Assembly (NCBI GenBank): GCA_023627715.1
Contig: JAMAHW010000054.1
Coordinates: 131,501-195,500, forward strand
Length of the DNA stretch: 64,000 bases
Direction: 5' to 3'
From: Periconia sp. R9002
Lineage: Eukaryota > Ascomycota > Dothideomycetes > Pleosporales > Periconiaceae
Below the pieces are notes generated by a model. The model saw nothing but the letters and a program-made list of their open reading frames with translations. It was not told the origin of the DNA and searched no databases. The position numbers and the translations under genes were made by a program. Each line of letters begins with the position of its first letter. Within the stretch, counting starts at the first letter, position 1. Shown in pieces: positions 11,578-21,845 of this stretch.

Positions 11578-13560
11578 TCAAAACTCAAATTCGCCTCGAA
11601 ACTTTTCGACGTCCAACCCTGGGCCCACCATATCCGCCAAATCTCTCCGTCCCATCTGACCAAATACTCTTCTCAGGGTATCGAATAAGTTTGTGCTCTG
11701 ATTTTGATGAATCATGTTATCCAGTTGGCTTTCTGACAGGTCGTCTCCCACAACTTCCCTCGCTCGCTCTTTGCCTTCCTTCTCTACAACCTTGTGCATA
11801 GCGAGCGCGCCCAGTAGATGCTGTGCGGCCTCCGTGTAACATCCTATATTGATACACGACACGCCAAGGTTGTAGCGAGCGCGAACGAAATTTGGTCGAA
11901 TGGCAAGGGCACGGCCATAGGCATCAATCGCTTCCTCACTTCGTCCAGAGTTTGCAAGGGTAGCACCAAGACGGTTCCAAAGTAGATGCAACTGTGAAGA
12001 AGAGTTTGAGACACCGGATTCTGTAGATGCGAGTGCCGCACCGAAGCAGTCTACCGCCTTATCATACTCTTCGACCCCGTAGAAAAGGACACCGAGACCA
12101 ACCTGGACGTCCGGATCCATCTGTTCCCCTGATGGAGAAAGCTGCGCAGCCTCAATGAAAAGATTTGTGACTTTTTCATGGAGTAGGTGACGGTCAGTGA
12201 AGCCCATATCCGCATCGGATGACAATGGCTCCTTGATCAGAGTGGGATACTTGGTCGCCACCCATCGCTCGAGGGTCCGGTAAGCAGTACTTTCATAGCC
12301 TTCGTTGGTATATGAAACCGCCAGGCCCATCAAAGCCTCCAAGTTGGATGGATCTAGCTTTAATGCTTGCTCTAGTGCTCGGATAGCTGGCGTCTCTTTT
12401 TCGTTTTGTGCCTGTGACTCGCCCAACTTGACCCAGGCCGCAACGTGCTGCGAGTCTTTTTGCACGGCGGCTTCGAACGCGAGCGCTGCCAATGACAGAT
12501 TACCCCCCTCTTCCATGATCTTGATGCCTTCCTCGAACGGGTTCGTGATGTCTTGAAAGAGGTTATTCTGTTCGAATAGATAATCGCCCATGGGCGGATC
12601 CCGGACCGTATGTGTGTTGAGTCCGTCAAAGCCTCCCCACTGATCCATGTCGCCAAAGTGCATGTTGTCGACAAGGTTCTCCTCGTTGGCAAGTTGCCTA
12701 GCGTGTTCAGTCTCAGCTTTGATGCCCGCCCAAATCGATTCAAAGTCGTCGAAATCGGTGGCGTCTACTGACCTGTCCCATTCATTCAATTCCGCTTCTA
12801 TCCGCTCGTTTGCCTCTTTGTCCAAAGCGTCTACGTCTGTCTTTTCCAATTCCGCAAACTGCGCTTCCCAGTCCTTGTCATCCAGTTCCACCATGCGGCC
12901 TTTTCCCTTCCCAGAGTCCTGCATCGGCTGTTGCTGGTGACTCTGTGGCCCGTACGGCTGCTGCATCATACCCATACCCATACCCATTCCCATGCCACCC
13001 ATGCCCATGCCCATTCCATACATGGGCCTCTGATAACCGGCCATCATTGGGGATGGGGAGTTGACTGTCGGACTCGCTGTGCGCGCAGTGGGGTTCATGT
13101 GCTGGAATTTGGCAAACTCGGCGGGACTGAAACCTGCAGGTCGCTCTTGCATGCCTGGGCCCATGGCTGCTGGTGCTTCCATACCTGGGTCGAACTCCGC
13201 TGCCCACGCCGGCGATCCACTATGTTGTGCCCGTTCCAACTCTCTCCGCATTTGTTCCATGGCGAATGGCGACGCGGGGCCGGGGCCGGGACCTTGTGGG
13301 AGTTGTGCATTCTGCTGCATGAATTCGTTCATCATCTACGAGAGCAAGTCAATAACATTTGCTTCCATGGCGTTCCACTATGAACCTACGCCGTCTGATC
13401 CACCGCCCATTTGTTGACTGCGCATACTCTCTTGCACTCCGCCGGGCCCTCGTCCGACCAGACGATCTCTCTGTAATGACTTGTCATCTTGGACATGTTT
13501 GGTGAACTGGCTAAGAGGATTGCCCGCAGTCGAACACTCTGCGCCGCCGAGGAAGGACAT
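11578..13560 (-). CDS. PEX5: Peroxin-5, PTS1 import receptor (TPR protein)
   Basis: Cycling receptor that binds C-terminal SKL-type signals and delivers matrix proteins to the Pex13/Pex14 pore. Exon 1 is 13390-13560 and exon 2 is 11578-13335, with a 54-bp intron; 642 residues. The N-terminus MSFLGGAECSTAGNPLSQF holds the conserved cysteine (Cys9) that is mono-ubiquitinated for recycling in this family. Pex14/Pex13-binding WxxxF-type motifs are visible: WAAEF (about 101), WEAQF (about 213) and a related WGGF (about 290). A Gly-Met run lies near residues 163-180. The C-terminal half is TPR repeats, for example EEAIDAYGRALAIRPNFVRARYNLG. The start is set by the family-typical MSFLGG; a Met nine codons upstream is not conserved. 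Confidence 0.96.
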
Positions 13561-14103
13561 GGCTAAGGATCGTAGGACCAATAGTGCTTTAGATTGGATT
13601 ATGTTCGTTGAGTGAGTGTTATATATGAAAGCAAAGCACGCAGGCCAGGAGTTGGGGTTTGTTGGCAGTTGAAGGTGGAGTTGCGATTCAAGAGCGGGTG
13701 TCGATTACCTTAGTCGTGGTCGGAGTGGGGAGGCAAAGCAGCCGAACCGCCGAGGTTCGTGTTGATTTCTAAGTGGCGATCACAAGTGCTGCACCCCAAC
13801 AATGTACAAACATTTGAAACTTCCCATTAAATACATGTATCTAGTCTTACAATCATCAAATTTTTCTACACCCTCATCTGCCCGGCGAAAAATAAGATGG
13901 AAAGGAGAACAGGAACGCCAGGACTCTTCTCTATAATACATGCAAACCCAAACAAGTAGCGGGAGTATATCGACACAAGTTAGAAACGACAATTCGAGAA
14001 ATGTGAAAACCCACGTATGGCTTGTTTGGTGCCTGATCCATGCCCCCTACTTTTTTCCTCCGCTCGTTCTTCATATCCTACCGTGTCATTCATCTGTTCA
14101 AGC
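13561..14103. other. PEX5 promoter and 3' region of the RRM gene
   Basis: 543 bp between two minus-strand genes. Nothing coding is visible. Confidence 0.45.
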
Positions 14104-15209
14104 CTATGCATCAGACTCGCTGGGCCTGGTCGACTTCGGTGTGGACTTGCTAAAGTCAATGCGAAGCTGCCTTCCGTAAATGATCTTGTTTGCGAGGAGC
14201 TCTTTAGCCTTGACTGCGCTAGCGACATCGATAAAATCGGCATGAGCGAAGCCTCTAGGCTGACCGGTCCTCCTGTCGATGGCGACACGCACATCCAAAA
14301 CATTGCGAACATCCCGGAACAAGTCATTGAGGTCCTTGTCAGACATTTCGTAAGACATGTTGCCGATGAAGAGTGTTCTGGAGGGGGGATTGGCCACGAA
14401 TTCGCCGTTGGCGTTCATCGTCTTGTTGTGCTGTTTGGGCTTGTGGTATTGCACCACGAGGTTTCGGCCCTCGAAGACCTGCATATCGAGGTTCTCCATG
14501 GCAGCCTGAGCTTCTTCTACACTTCCCATGTCGACATAACCAAAGCTGTACCCCAATCAGCTGTGCACGTTGTATATACATTCAGCGAACTACTTACCCT
14601 CTGCTCAAACCCCTGTTGTCAAATGCAATCTTAATGTTGCTGACTGTTCCGAAGCGGGAGAATACGCGTTCTATTTGCTCGGGCGTGACCTCGTAGTACA
14701 GGTTTCCGACGTAGAGGGTCCTGTTCGGCGCCGGAGCGTCAATTTTACTATCGATGGCCGGTCGGCGAGTTCCCTTCTGGCGAGATTGGGTTGGATTTGC
14801 GGCGGCTTCTAATGCGTCGGCCCCGGCAGTAGCGGAAGCGTCGGTCGGGGGTGCTTGCGAAGCCTGCTGGGCGGGAGTCAAGTTCTCCTCTACAGGGGCT
14901 TCAGCAGCCGTCTGCGCAAAGTTTTCTGAAGCTTCAGCGACAGCTTGCTCAGCACCCGTCTTTTGCTCGGTATTGACAGCGTCATCGCTGGCGAACCTCC
15001 TCTGGAAAGCCGGGACGGCCCAATTCTGTTGCCTCGAACGGAAAGCGGCCGGGGCAAATGTGTTGATGGATCGAGGCTTTGCTACGAATGCCGTAGAAGG
15101 CGACGAGGCGAAAGCGCGGGCTACTGTTCGGCGGAGGGCAAACCTAGGAAGCGTATTAGCATACAATGGGAATTGTGAAGAACAGGAGCACAGTAGGAAA
15201 TGCATACAT
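14104..15209 (-). CDS. Two-RRM RNA-binding protein, probably mitochondrial
   Basis: RNA-binding protein with two RRM domains after a mitochondrial-type presequence. The coding exons are AT at 15208-15209, then 14598-15143 and 14104-14545; 329 residues. The first intron (15144-15207; GTATGC donor, TGCTAAT branch, CTTCCTAG acceptor) splits the start codon as AT|G and gives MFALRRTVARAFASS, an Arg-rich, acid-free leader. RRM1 has RNP2 LYVGNLYY and RNP1 rebuilt by intron 2 as GFGYVDMG; RRM2 has LFIGNMSY and GFAHADFI. An Ala/Glu/Gln-rich linker separates presequence and RRM1. An alternative unspliced start at 15205 would add a different, Cys-rich N-terminus. The target RNA is unknown; mitochondrial location is inferred from the leader only. 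Confidence 0.88.
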
Positions 15210-15776
15210 GATGGTGGGAATGTGGTAAGGGATGAGATAGGAGAGAAAAGTTTTGGTTTACCAGAAGATCACTTTGAAAGGGTGCGGCGACCGAGATTTC
15301 CTGGAGCGCCTAGTCTATCTTAACACTAGCGTGAAGGCGCGTGCACGGTCGAGGTAGATCACGCAGTGACACAACATCATTCATCTTAACACATAAAAGA
15401 CGAAAAAACCAGTGATACTCCAACATACGAAAGAAGAGAACGCTCACAACACGCAATCGGAAAGCCTACTCATCCGGCAATCTCCCAAAGGATCTCAGCA
15501 AGACAGAATCAAATGAATACACTATATAGTTCTTTGGCTCCAAATGGTCTGACTCCTGGATGAGAATGTGTCCGAGGATTCAGCCTGGTCGACATCTTGA
15601 ACATATGAAAGATTTGCTATTTCAAGCGAATGATAGTGTACAGGGTGGCCCGCCACAAATGCGTGCTCATATCACGACGAGACTTTATCTGATCAAGAAG
15701 AGACCATTGGGATATCATACAAAGAGCGACTTTTTCTGAGTTATTACTTTCTTCTCTTCCTTTATTATTTTCTTCT
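15210..15776. other. Upstream region of the RRM gene and 3' region of the 7TM gene
   Basis: 567 bp. No coding segment is evident. It holds the RRM gene's 5' leader and promoter next to 15210 and the 3' end of the 7TM gene next to 15776. Confidence 0.4.
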
Positions 15777-17152
15777 TTACATCTTTCCAGAGGACACAGG
15801 ACTCCTAGGGAACAAAATCTTGCTGCTATCTGTCTCACTGGGTCGCCTCGACTCCCTTTCAGACAGTGTTTCAAAATCTCTCGTAACATGAATCTCCCCA
15901 TGGAACCTCTCCGCATGAGGTAGCGCTGTTATACTCTGTTCCAGATCAATATTATCGTTGACGGTGGATTGGCTTCGTCTTCCCTTGAGCTTGATGAACG
16001 GGCGGCTATTGTGCGAGTCCGCGGTCTGGTTCGAGTAACCGTTGGGGTCGGAGGCATCGTTACTGCGCTTGCTGCCGCCCAAAGACGCAGCGAAGGCGGG
16101 GACTATTGCGACTATGAGAGGACGCAACGCCGGTGCTGAGGCACAGAAGATAGCCAGGTTAATTTCGAGGGCGGACCAGATTGCCGCTGGGCCTCCATAC
16201 CACGAGGTATCCATGGGGTTTTTGGCTACTTGGATGAGAATGTAAAGGCGAATGACAGAGATTACCACGACGCTAGAATATGTAAGCATTTTTAAGGCTG
16301 AAATGTTAGGGAAGACTTACAACCATCCAAGAGTGAGGATGACTAGCAGCGCAATCTTCTGTCGCATCGCGATCTTCAGCTTCAAGATCGCTCTTACCGG
16401 GAGAATGGCCACAAGAAGATCCGTTGAGATGTTCAAGCCCGCGTTCGCGTGGTACATCCTGAGCAAAATCAGCAAATCGTTTTTGTAAGGAAACCGAATA
16501 GGCTCACATATCCTGGTTGACACATCTTGCGAAAGGCCTTTGATCATAGTGCCAGTACGCCTGAACAGGTATACAGGTGAAGGTTGCACACACCACCCCG
16601 ATAATACCACAGGCGAGGCACAAACCCATGGAGCCATAGATGGCCATACGCATTTGCTTGTAAGTGAAGATGCGCCTATACTGCCACAAAATGGAGAGCT
16701 TGGTCGTCGTCAAACTACAGTGATAGGCTAGGATGCTGAAGTACAACCACTGTGGGATCTCCGTCAGAGATGGCTGCTCGCGCGCAATGACCGCCTACCT
16801 ACCTTGAGAATCCACATCCCGTTCTGAGGAGGGAGATTCAGCATATGCCTCCCGTTCCCCCATTTTGCAGTTCCTATGAGACATATGGATGTGCAAATGG
16901 AAAAGATCTGCGATATCTATGAGTCGCACGTTTCCACATCAGGGGGAACTACAAACATACCATGGAGAGAATGATCAGATAGTCTTCCAAACCGACAAGA
17001 CCCACAAATCTTGCTCGAGAGAACAAGCGAAGGGAGACACTGATGAATCCCATCGCAGTGAAAGCACCCACGCACACAATTACTTTGTGGGAGATGTCTT
17101 CTTTGGCCATCGCGGCCAGTACCTCTGGAGGTATCTGTGGGAACCCGTCCAT
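15777..17152 (-). CDS. Fungal rhodopsin-like seven-TM membrane protein (PTH11-related class)
   Basis: Integral membrane protein of the large fungal 'rhodopsin domain' family, to which PTH11-like receptors belong; ligand and role are unknown here. Five exons: 16961-17152, 16803-16916, 16508-16749, 16321-16458 and 15777-16272, with four introns of 44-53 bp; 393 residues. Seven hydrophobic segments are visible in order, starting with VIVCVGAFTAMGFISVSLRL and ending with the one containing LAIFCASAPALRPLI. Family landmarks include GLEDYLII after TM1, TTTKLSILWQYRRIF in TM3, CIPVQAYW and the TM7 motif. No CFEM domain precedes TM1. The cytosolic tail (about 110 residues) is Ser/Arg-rich and polar. 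The chosen start, MDGFPQIPPE, gives the usual short outside N-terminus; in-frame Met codons upstream are possible but less natural. Confidence 0.85.
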
Positions 17153-20100
17153 GACGCTAGATTTGAGAAATTGCCTAACTCGACGTGAATCGGCACAGAA
17201 AAAGAGTATGCCAAAAAAGCTTGGGAGATGGCTGATCTTGTTGGCAAACGACATGGAGCTATTGATATATCCCAATTTTGGCACCTTGGTTGACAGGGCC
17301 GCCTGGCGCGTCGGCCAGCCCTGCAGCAAGGAGACCTGCGCAACATCGTTGCGGGGTACAAGGTGTGAATGACTGCCCAGATTCCAGGCGGAGGGAAAGG
17401 AAGCGAAGATCAAGCCTTCCCTCAGAGAAGCGGATGATTTCGCTCTGTGCCAAGCTGGTTTTTTGCCGCTTGACTTTCGCATATGTCCAGCTCAATTTGT
17501 GGGTTCACTGAATTGAGCTCGGACTCATCAACCAGTCGCTCCCTAGTTTTACAATGCTCTTTTTCGCTTTCCTAATATCGCTGTATAGTGTTTTCCATTG
17601 CCCATTTCCCACAGCCTTATGCTTTCTCAACAGCTGTCTTTCTTTCAGTAAAGGTCGCCCGTGTTGGTGATCATGCAACAAAGAGAACGGCACGATTTTC
17701 AGGGCGCAACGCCGCTGCCAACTCTTCCCATGTTCAAGGATATAAAGTTTGACATTTTAGGCGAATCGTGTCCATTCCTGGCACGCGATGGAGCCATCTG
17801 CAACCAGCAATTGTCAAACAGTCAAGTACCAACGGTGAGAACAAGTCAAAAGGTGAGAAACTGCTAGCCTGACGTTCGAGACTGTAACAAGTGGAGATTC
17901 TGGGAGTAACCGAGCGATGAAGCAGGGGAGCAGTACGGTACCTGTCCGGGTGGCTTCCCGGATGAAGTCGAGTGTATGCCCGTATTTGAAAGTGGCAAAT
18001 GCAATGCTCGCGTACGGCCACTCGGAGGGCCTCCTTTTGAGAAATAAGGTTTGCAGACGATGCAGGTGGATTTGCATCTGCAGAAGATAAGAATTGATTA
18101 TCAGTTAGGCTCTGGTCAGTATGGCAGGCCAAGAATTTTGCTTTCATGCTGTGATGATTCTGCTGAAGTGAAAACAGATACTTTTCAATAAATCTTTCAT
18201 GAATGTTTTTAAGTCGTTTTTTCTTTCCAATCCACTGTTCAACATTTGAGTAATACCACATTTCTCCACAAACACGGTTGCGGTGATCTCTTTGCTACGC
18301 ATAGATTCGCTCGCCAGAAGAACCTGATCAGTGCACAGAATAAAATAAGGTTTCTGGAGCCAGCAACGAAGTGGAGTTTCCGCCATGGTGCCCGCCCAAA
18401 GGTCGTTCAAGCGAATAGGGTTTTTGCGCAAATCCAAAAATCTGGCGAGTGTCATAGCAGAATGAACCCAGTCATACACATACCAGTGCAGCATGTATGG
18501 ACGTGTGACTCCAAAAAACGGTCTACGTGCATTTTACCCCACAGATTGACTCGCAGGACATCATGCAATGGGTTCACTTGCATCTGTGTCGCCACTTGAC
18601 GATTTTTGGATATGGAGGAAGAGAGAAGGCGGATGACAGCAGCCGTTGATGTATATACTGACCAAGCAAGCAGGAACACTCGCCTCTTGCGCGCGCAAAT
18701 GTGTGGTGATCAGGGTACGCGCATGACACAGTCACTACAGCGGAGCCTTTTCCCACTCCAGACATAGTCTACATAATCCTCCGCTCAATATGTCGGAAAA
18801 GGGATCGCGCGCCGAAAGTTTACAATATGATGCGAGCGCCGCCCTGGGGACTTGGTACCCAAGTACCCAGGTATTCCACTTTAGCAAGCAGGATAGTCTT
18901 GTAAACTATCGTGACCTTGCCTTTTCCTCGCTGAGGGATGTATTTGGTATGCCGTCTTATCGATGTGGAGATTTTGGCTATGGAGACTCATATGAAGCAA
19001 GTAATTCCATCCAACGAGAGGAGAGATGGAATAATGTTTCAGGTTTTAAGAGGTCACGGCAAGGCAGATGCAAGCCAGGAAATCAAATCTCAACCGCGCG
19101 CCATGCAGACGGGATGAAGTTCCGAACCACACATGCGAAATCCCAATCACTGAATTCCACAACAATAAGAACCGACAGCTTGCACAATTGGTTGAGACGT
19201 AGCCGTCCACATCTCAAGGCCGTTGGAAAAGCAGCAAGGCATCTGAATTAGCCAAAACTCTAACATTGTGCTCGCTACCGGCATCTGCCCCGGCACCCAG
19301 ATCTCAAAGGATTCGATGTCGATTCGTCTGGGTAAATAACTGCGTACTGTTATTGACCAGCCCAACAAGGAAACCCAGCATTATATCCATCTGCGTTAGT
19401 ATAGCGAGCGGCACAGTTGGCAGAGGGTAACAAGGGTAGAAGCTCAACACGGCTAGACAATCTCTTGGACGACTCTTGGACAATGCGGGGAATATTATCG
19501 ATTTCTACCACACCTTTTCTTGTGGCATTTGCTCGGTCGCAATCGGCTTCGTGATATTCTTCATATTCTTCTGACTTAAGACCCGCAAACCTTGAGAATG
19601 TATGTATATATATACATGTCGATACGCGAAATACCGGATTTTATATTCTTCACGCACGCACAAAACCCGCTTATCATAGATGCGCACGTCGTGCTATTCC
19701 CGCGTGAATTCTGGACCGAGACCTAATTTTCCTCAGTTTCTGGATTGAACGGGTGTTGTTACTTGTACGGTTATGGATCGGCGTGATCGCAGTCTCTGCC
19801 CAAAGTAGGCAGGAATCGACAATCCACTGTGACATAGGGGAATTCACATGTGTATGCATGCATGTCTGTTTGTTTTGATCCAGGTGATCTGGGAAGATGG
19901 GTACATGTGAAATGGTGGTGGTTGACTGTGACGTGGTATGCGAGCCAACGGGTAGGTTGTTTTTCGGTATGTGTAGAGGAGGGTGGGATTTTTGTAGTTT
20001 CCCAAAGTGGAACGGAAGGTATATGCACATCCCCGCATCTAAACAAGTATCTGGAAGAGAAGAGAATGGGTGCCTATCTGGGTGGACCCTTTCCTTCTCA

Positions 20101-21825
20101 AATTACCTGGGTTGAACCAATATCGTTGCCGGATTTGAGAGTAGAGCTTTAGTTGACACCGAGATATGGGCTAGATCTGTGTCACTTCCAAGGGTGAATG
20201 AACAGGGGAGGTCCATGGAATTGTATTTTGGGTCTTCTGAAAATCTCCCTTGATTGTATCTCCAAAACAAGACCTCATATCAACGTCACTGTAGACGGCA
20301 TCGCACTGAGTCCATGGAACCTCCTCAGAAATGACTCTACCGAAAATTCCATGGCAATGAGCCGATTCACGAGACAAGTTCCACTCTCCTCACTCCTTCT
20401 TTCTCCCGTCGCAAAACTCGTTTGCCTCCGCTCGATTCTGCAACGTCAACCGTTGAATCAAAATCTATGCACTCGTTCCACAACATACCTCTCGCATACC
20501 TCTCGCATACCCTCCAAATCACCTGATTTGAAACGCGGAAACCCCAAACCCGCAGATCAAGGAATACACCCGCGGCTATCTAAAACACTAAATACGAACA
20601 CCTCGCTTCCTCAGTCCTTTCCTATTCGTTCACATGTATATGTACGCATGTATTGAACCAGTTTGAGTGATGTAGATTGCGGTTTCGCAATTTGGAAGGA
20701 AAACTGACTTTATGTTATCTTGTTCGACCCGGGTTGGAAGACGGTGTGGTGTTCGTGAACGGGTAGGGGGTAGAATGCAAACCAGGTGCCAGTTTCGAGC
20801 CGGTTGCAGGGATAAGGGGTCGTTTATCACGAGATATATATTTCCGGTTTGCGAATAAACTGAGGGGAGAATAAAGTTTCATAGAGGTGGTGGAGGAAGG
20901 AGGGAAGGTGTGAGATAATACGAGATGGTCTTGGAGACCTGAGTGCTTAATGTGAAACTGGACATAGGTTCTAGATGCGGATTTTTTTCCTGTTGTAATT
21001 AGGGGTGTGAAGCTGCGGGAGACAAGTGAACAGTGGCGAGCCTAGATCGGCTTCACTGTATTGTAGCTGTCAACTCTTTTGACTCAATTTCATGACTGTT
21101 CATCAAAACATTGTGGTCCCAGTCAATGGAACATTCTTTTCACTGTAATCCACTGAATTGACCAGTACAAATATCCTTTCTTCTTTGCTATGTGCTTTAT
21201 CCTTAATCCGTCTCAAAGTCCCTTGTAGAAAAGCATGTGTATGTATTGATTTTCGTTCTTCTGTCATTGTCACTTTCCGATTCGTGATTACCGCAATGAC
21301 GAGAATTGACATTTTGTTTGATGTCAAATACCGTGTGTACATCCTGGCTGAGGATGTGTTTGGGGGATTCTACGGTGTCAATACCGCGAGTCAATTGATC
21401 CTTTGCGACAACATTACTTGTATTCATTTAATGTGAAGATACTAAAGCTATTACATGCGTATGTTTGTGTGAATGAGAAAACGCTGAAGCGTCGAAAGGT
21501 AACCCCCAGGATTGCAACCGAACTTTTCTACAAACTGGAGGACTGGACGGACTAACCAAATGACTGACATACTATCAGCATGAAGCACATTGAGAGCGAA
21601 GACATACGTGCAGGAGAGGGAAGTAGGAAAAGGTAAAAGAATATCACATTGAATGATGAAGGTGAGATAGGATGTGTGGCGCCTCCGTGACATCTGCAAA
21701 AGTCATTCCTTCCTTCTGTCTGAAGATGGAAGACACGCCACTGCCCATTTCTTTTCCGCTCACCCCACCCTGCGCTCACTGTCTTCCTTGGGGGGGCGGG
21801 GGGGGGGCGGGCGGCGGGGGGGGGT
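17153..21825. other. 4.7-kb region without a defensible gene
   Basis: Short ORFs occur on both strands. The longest (18790-19251, plus, 153 codons; 17734-18261 and 18144-18494, minus) show no domain, no signal peptide and no intron structure that extends them, so I do not call genes. The segment next to 17152 should contain the promoter of the 7TM gene. From about 19.8 to 21.5 kb there are many short stops in all frames. It could carry non-coding RNA or regulatory DNA; the sequence alone does not say. Confidence 0.35.
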
Positions 21826-21845
21826 NNNNNNNNNNNNNNNNNNNN
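21826..21845. other. Assembly gap (20 N) flanked by poly-G and poly-C
   Basis: Twenty N bases. To the left is an almost pure G tract (about 21790-21824, broken by a few C) and to the right an almost pure C tract (21847-21894). The true length of the gap is unknown. Confidence 0.98.

Noticed and set aside
9410..13560. RNase T2 as part of a peroxisome gene cluster with PEX13 and PEX5
   Set aside because: It has a secretory signal peptide and no PTS1 ending (C-terminus is GVAY), so it is most likely an unrelated neighbour.
18790..19251. 153-codon plus-strand ORF in the gene desert
   Set aside because: No domain, signal peptide or conserved composition, and no splice extension; ORFs of this length occur by chance.
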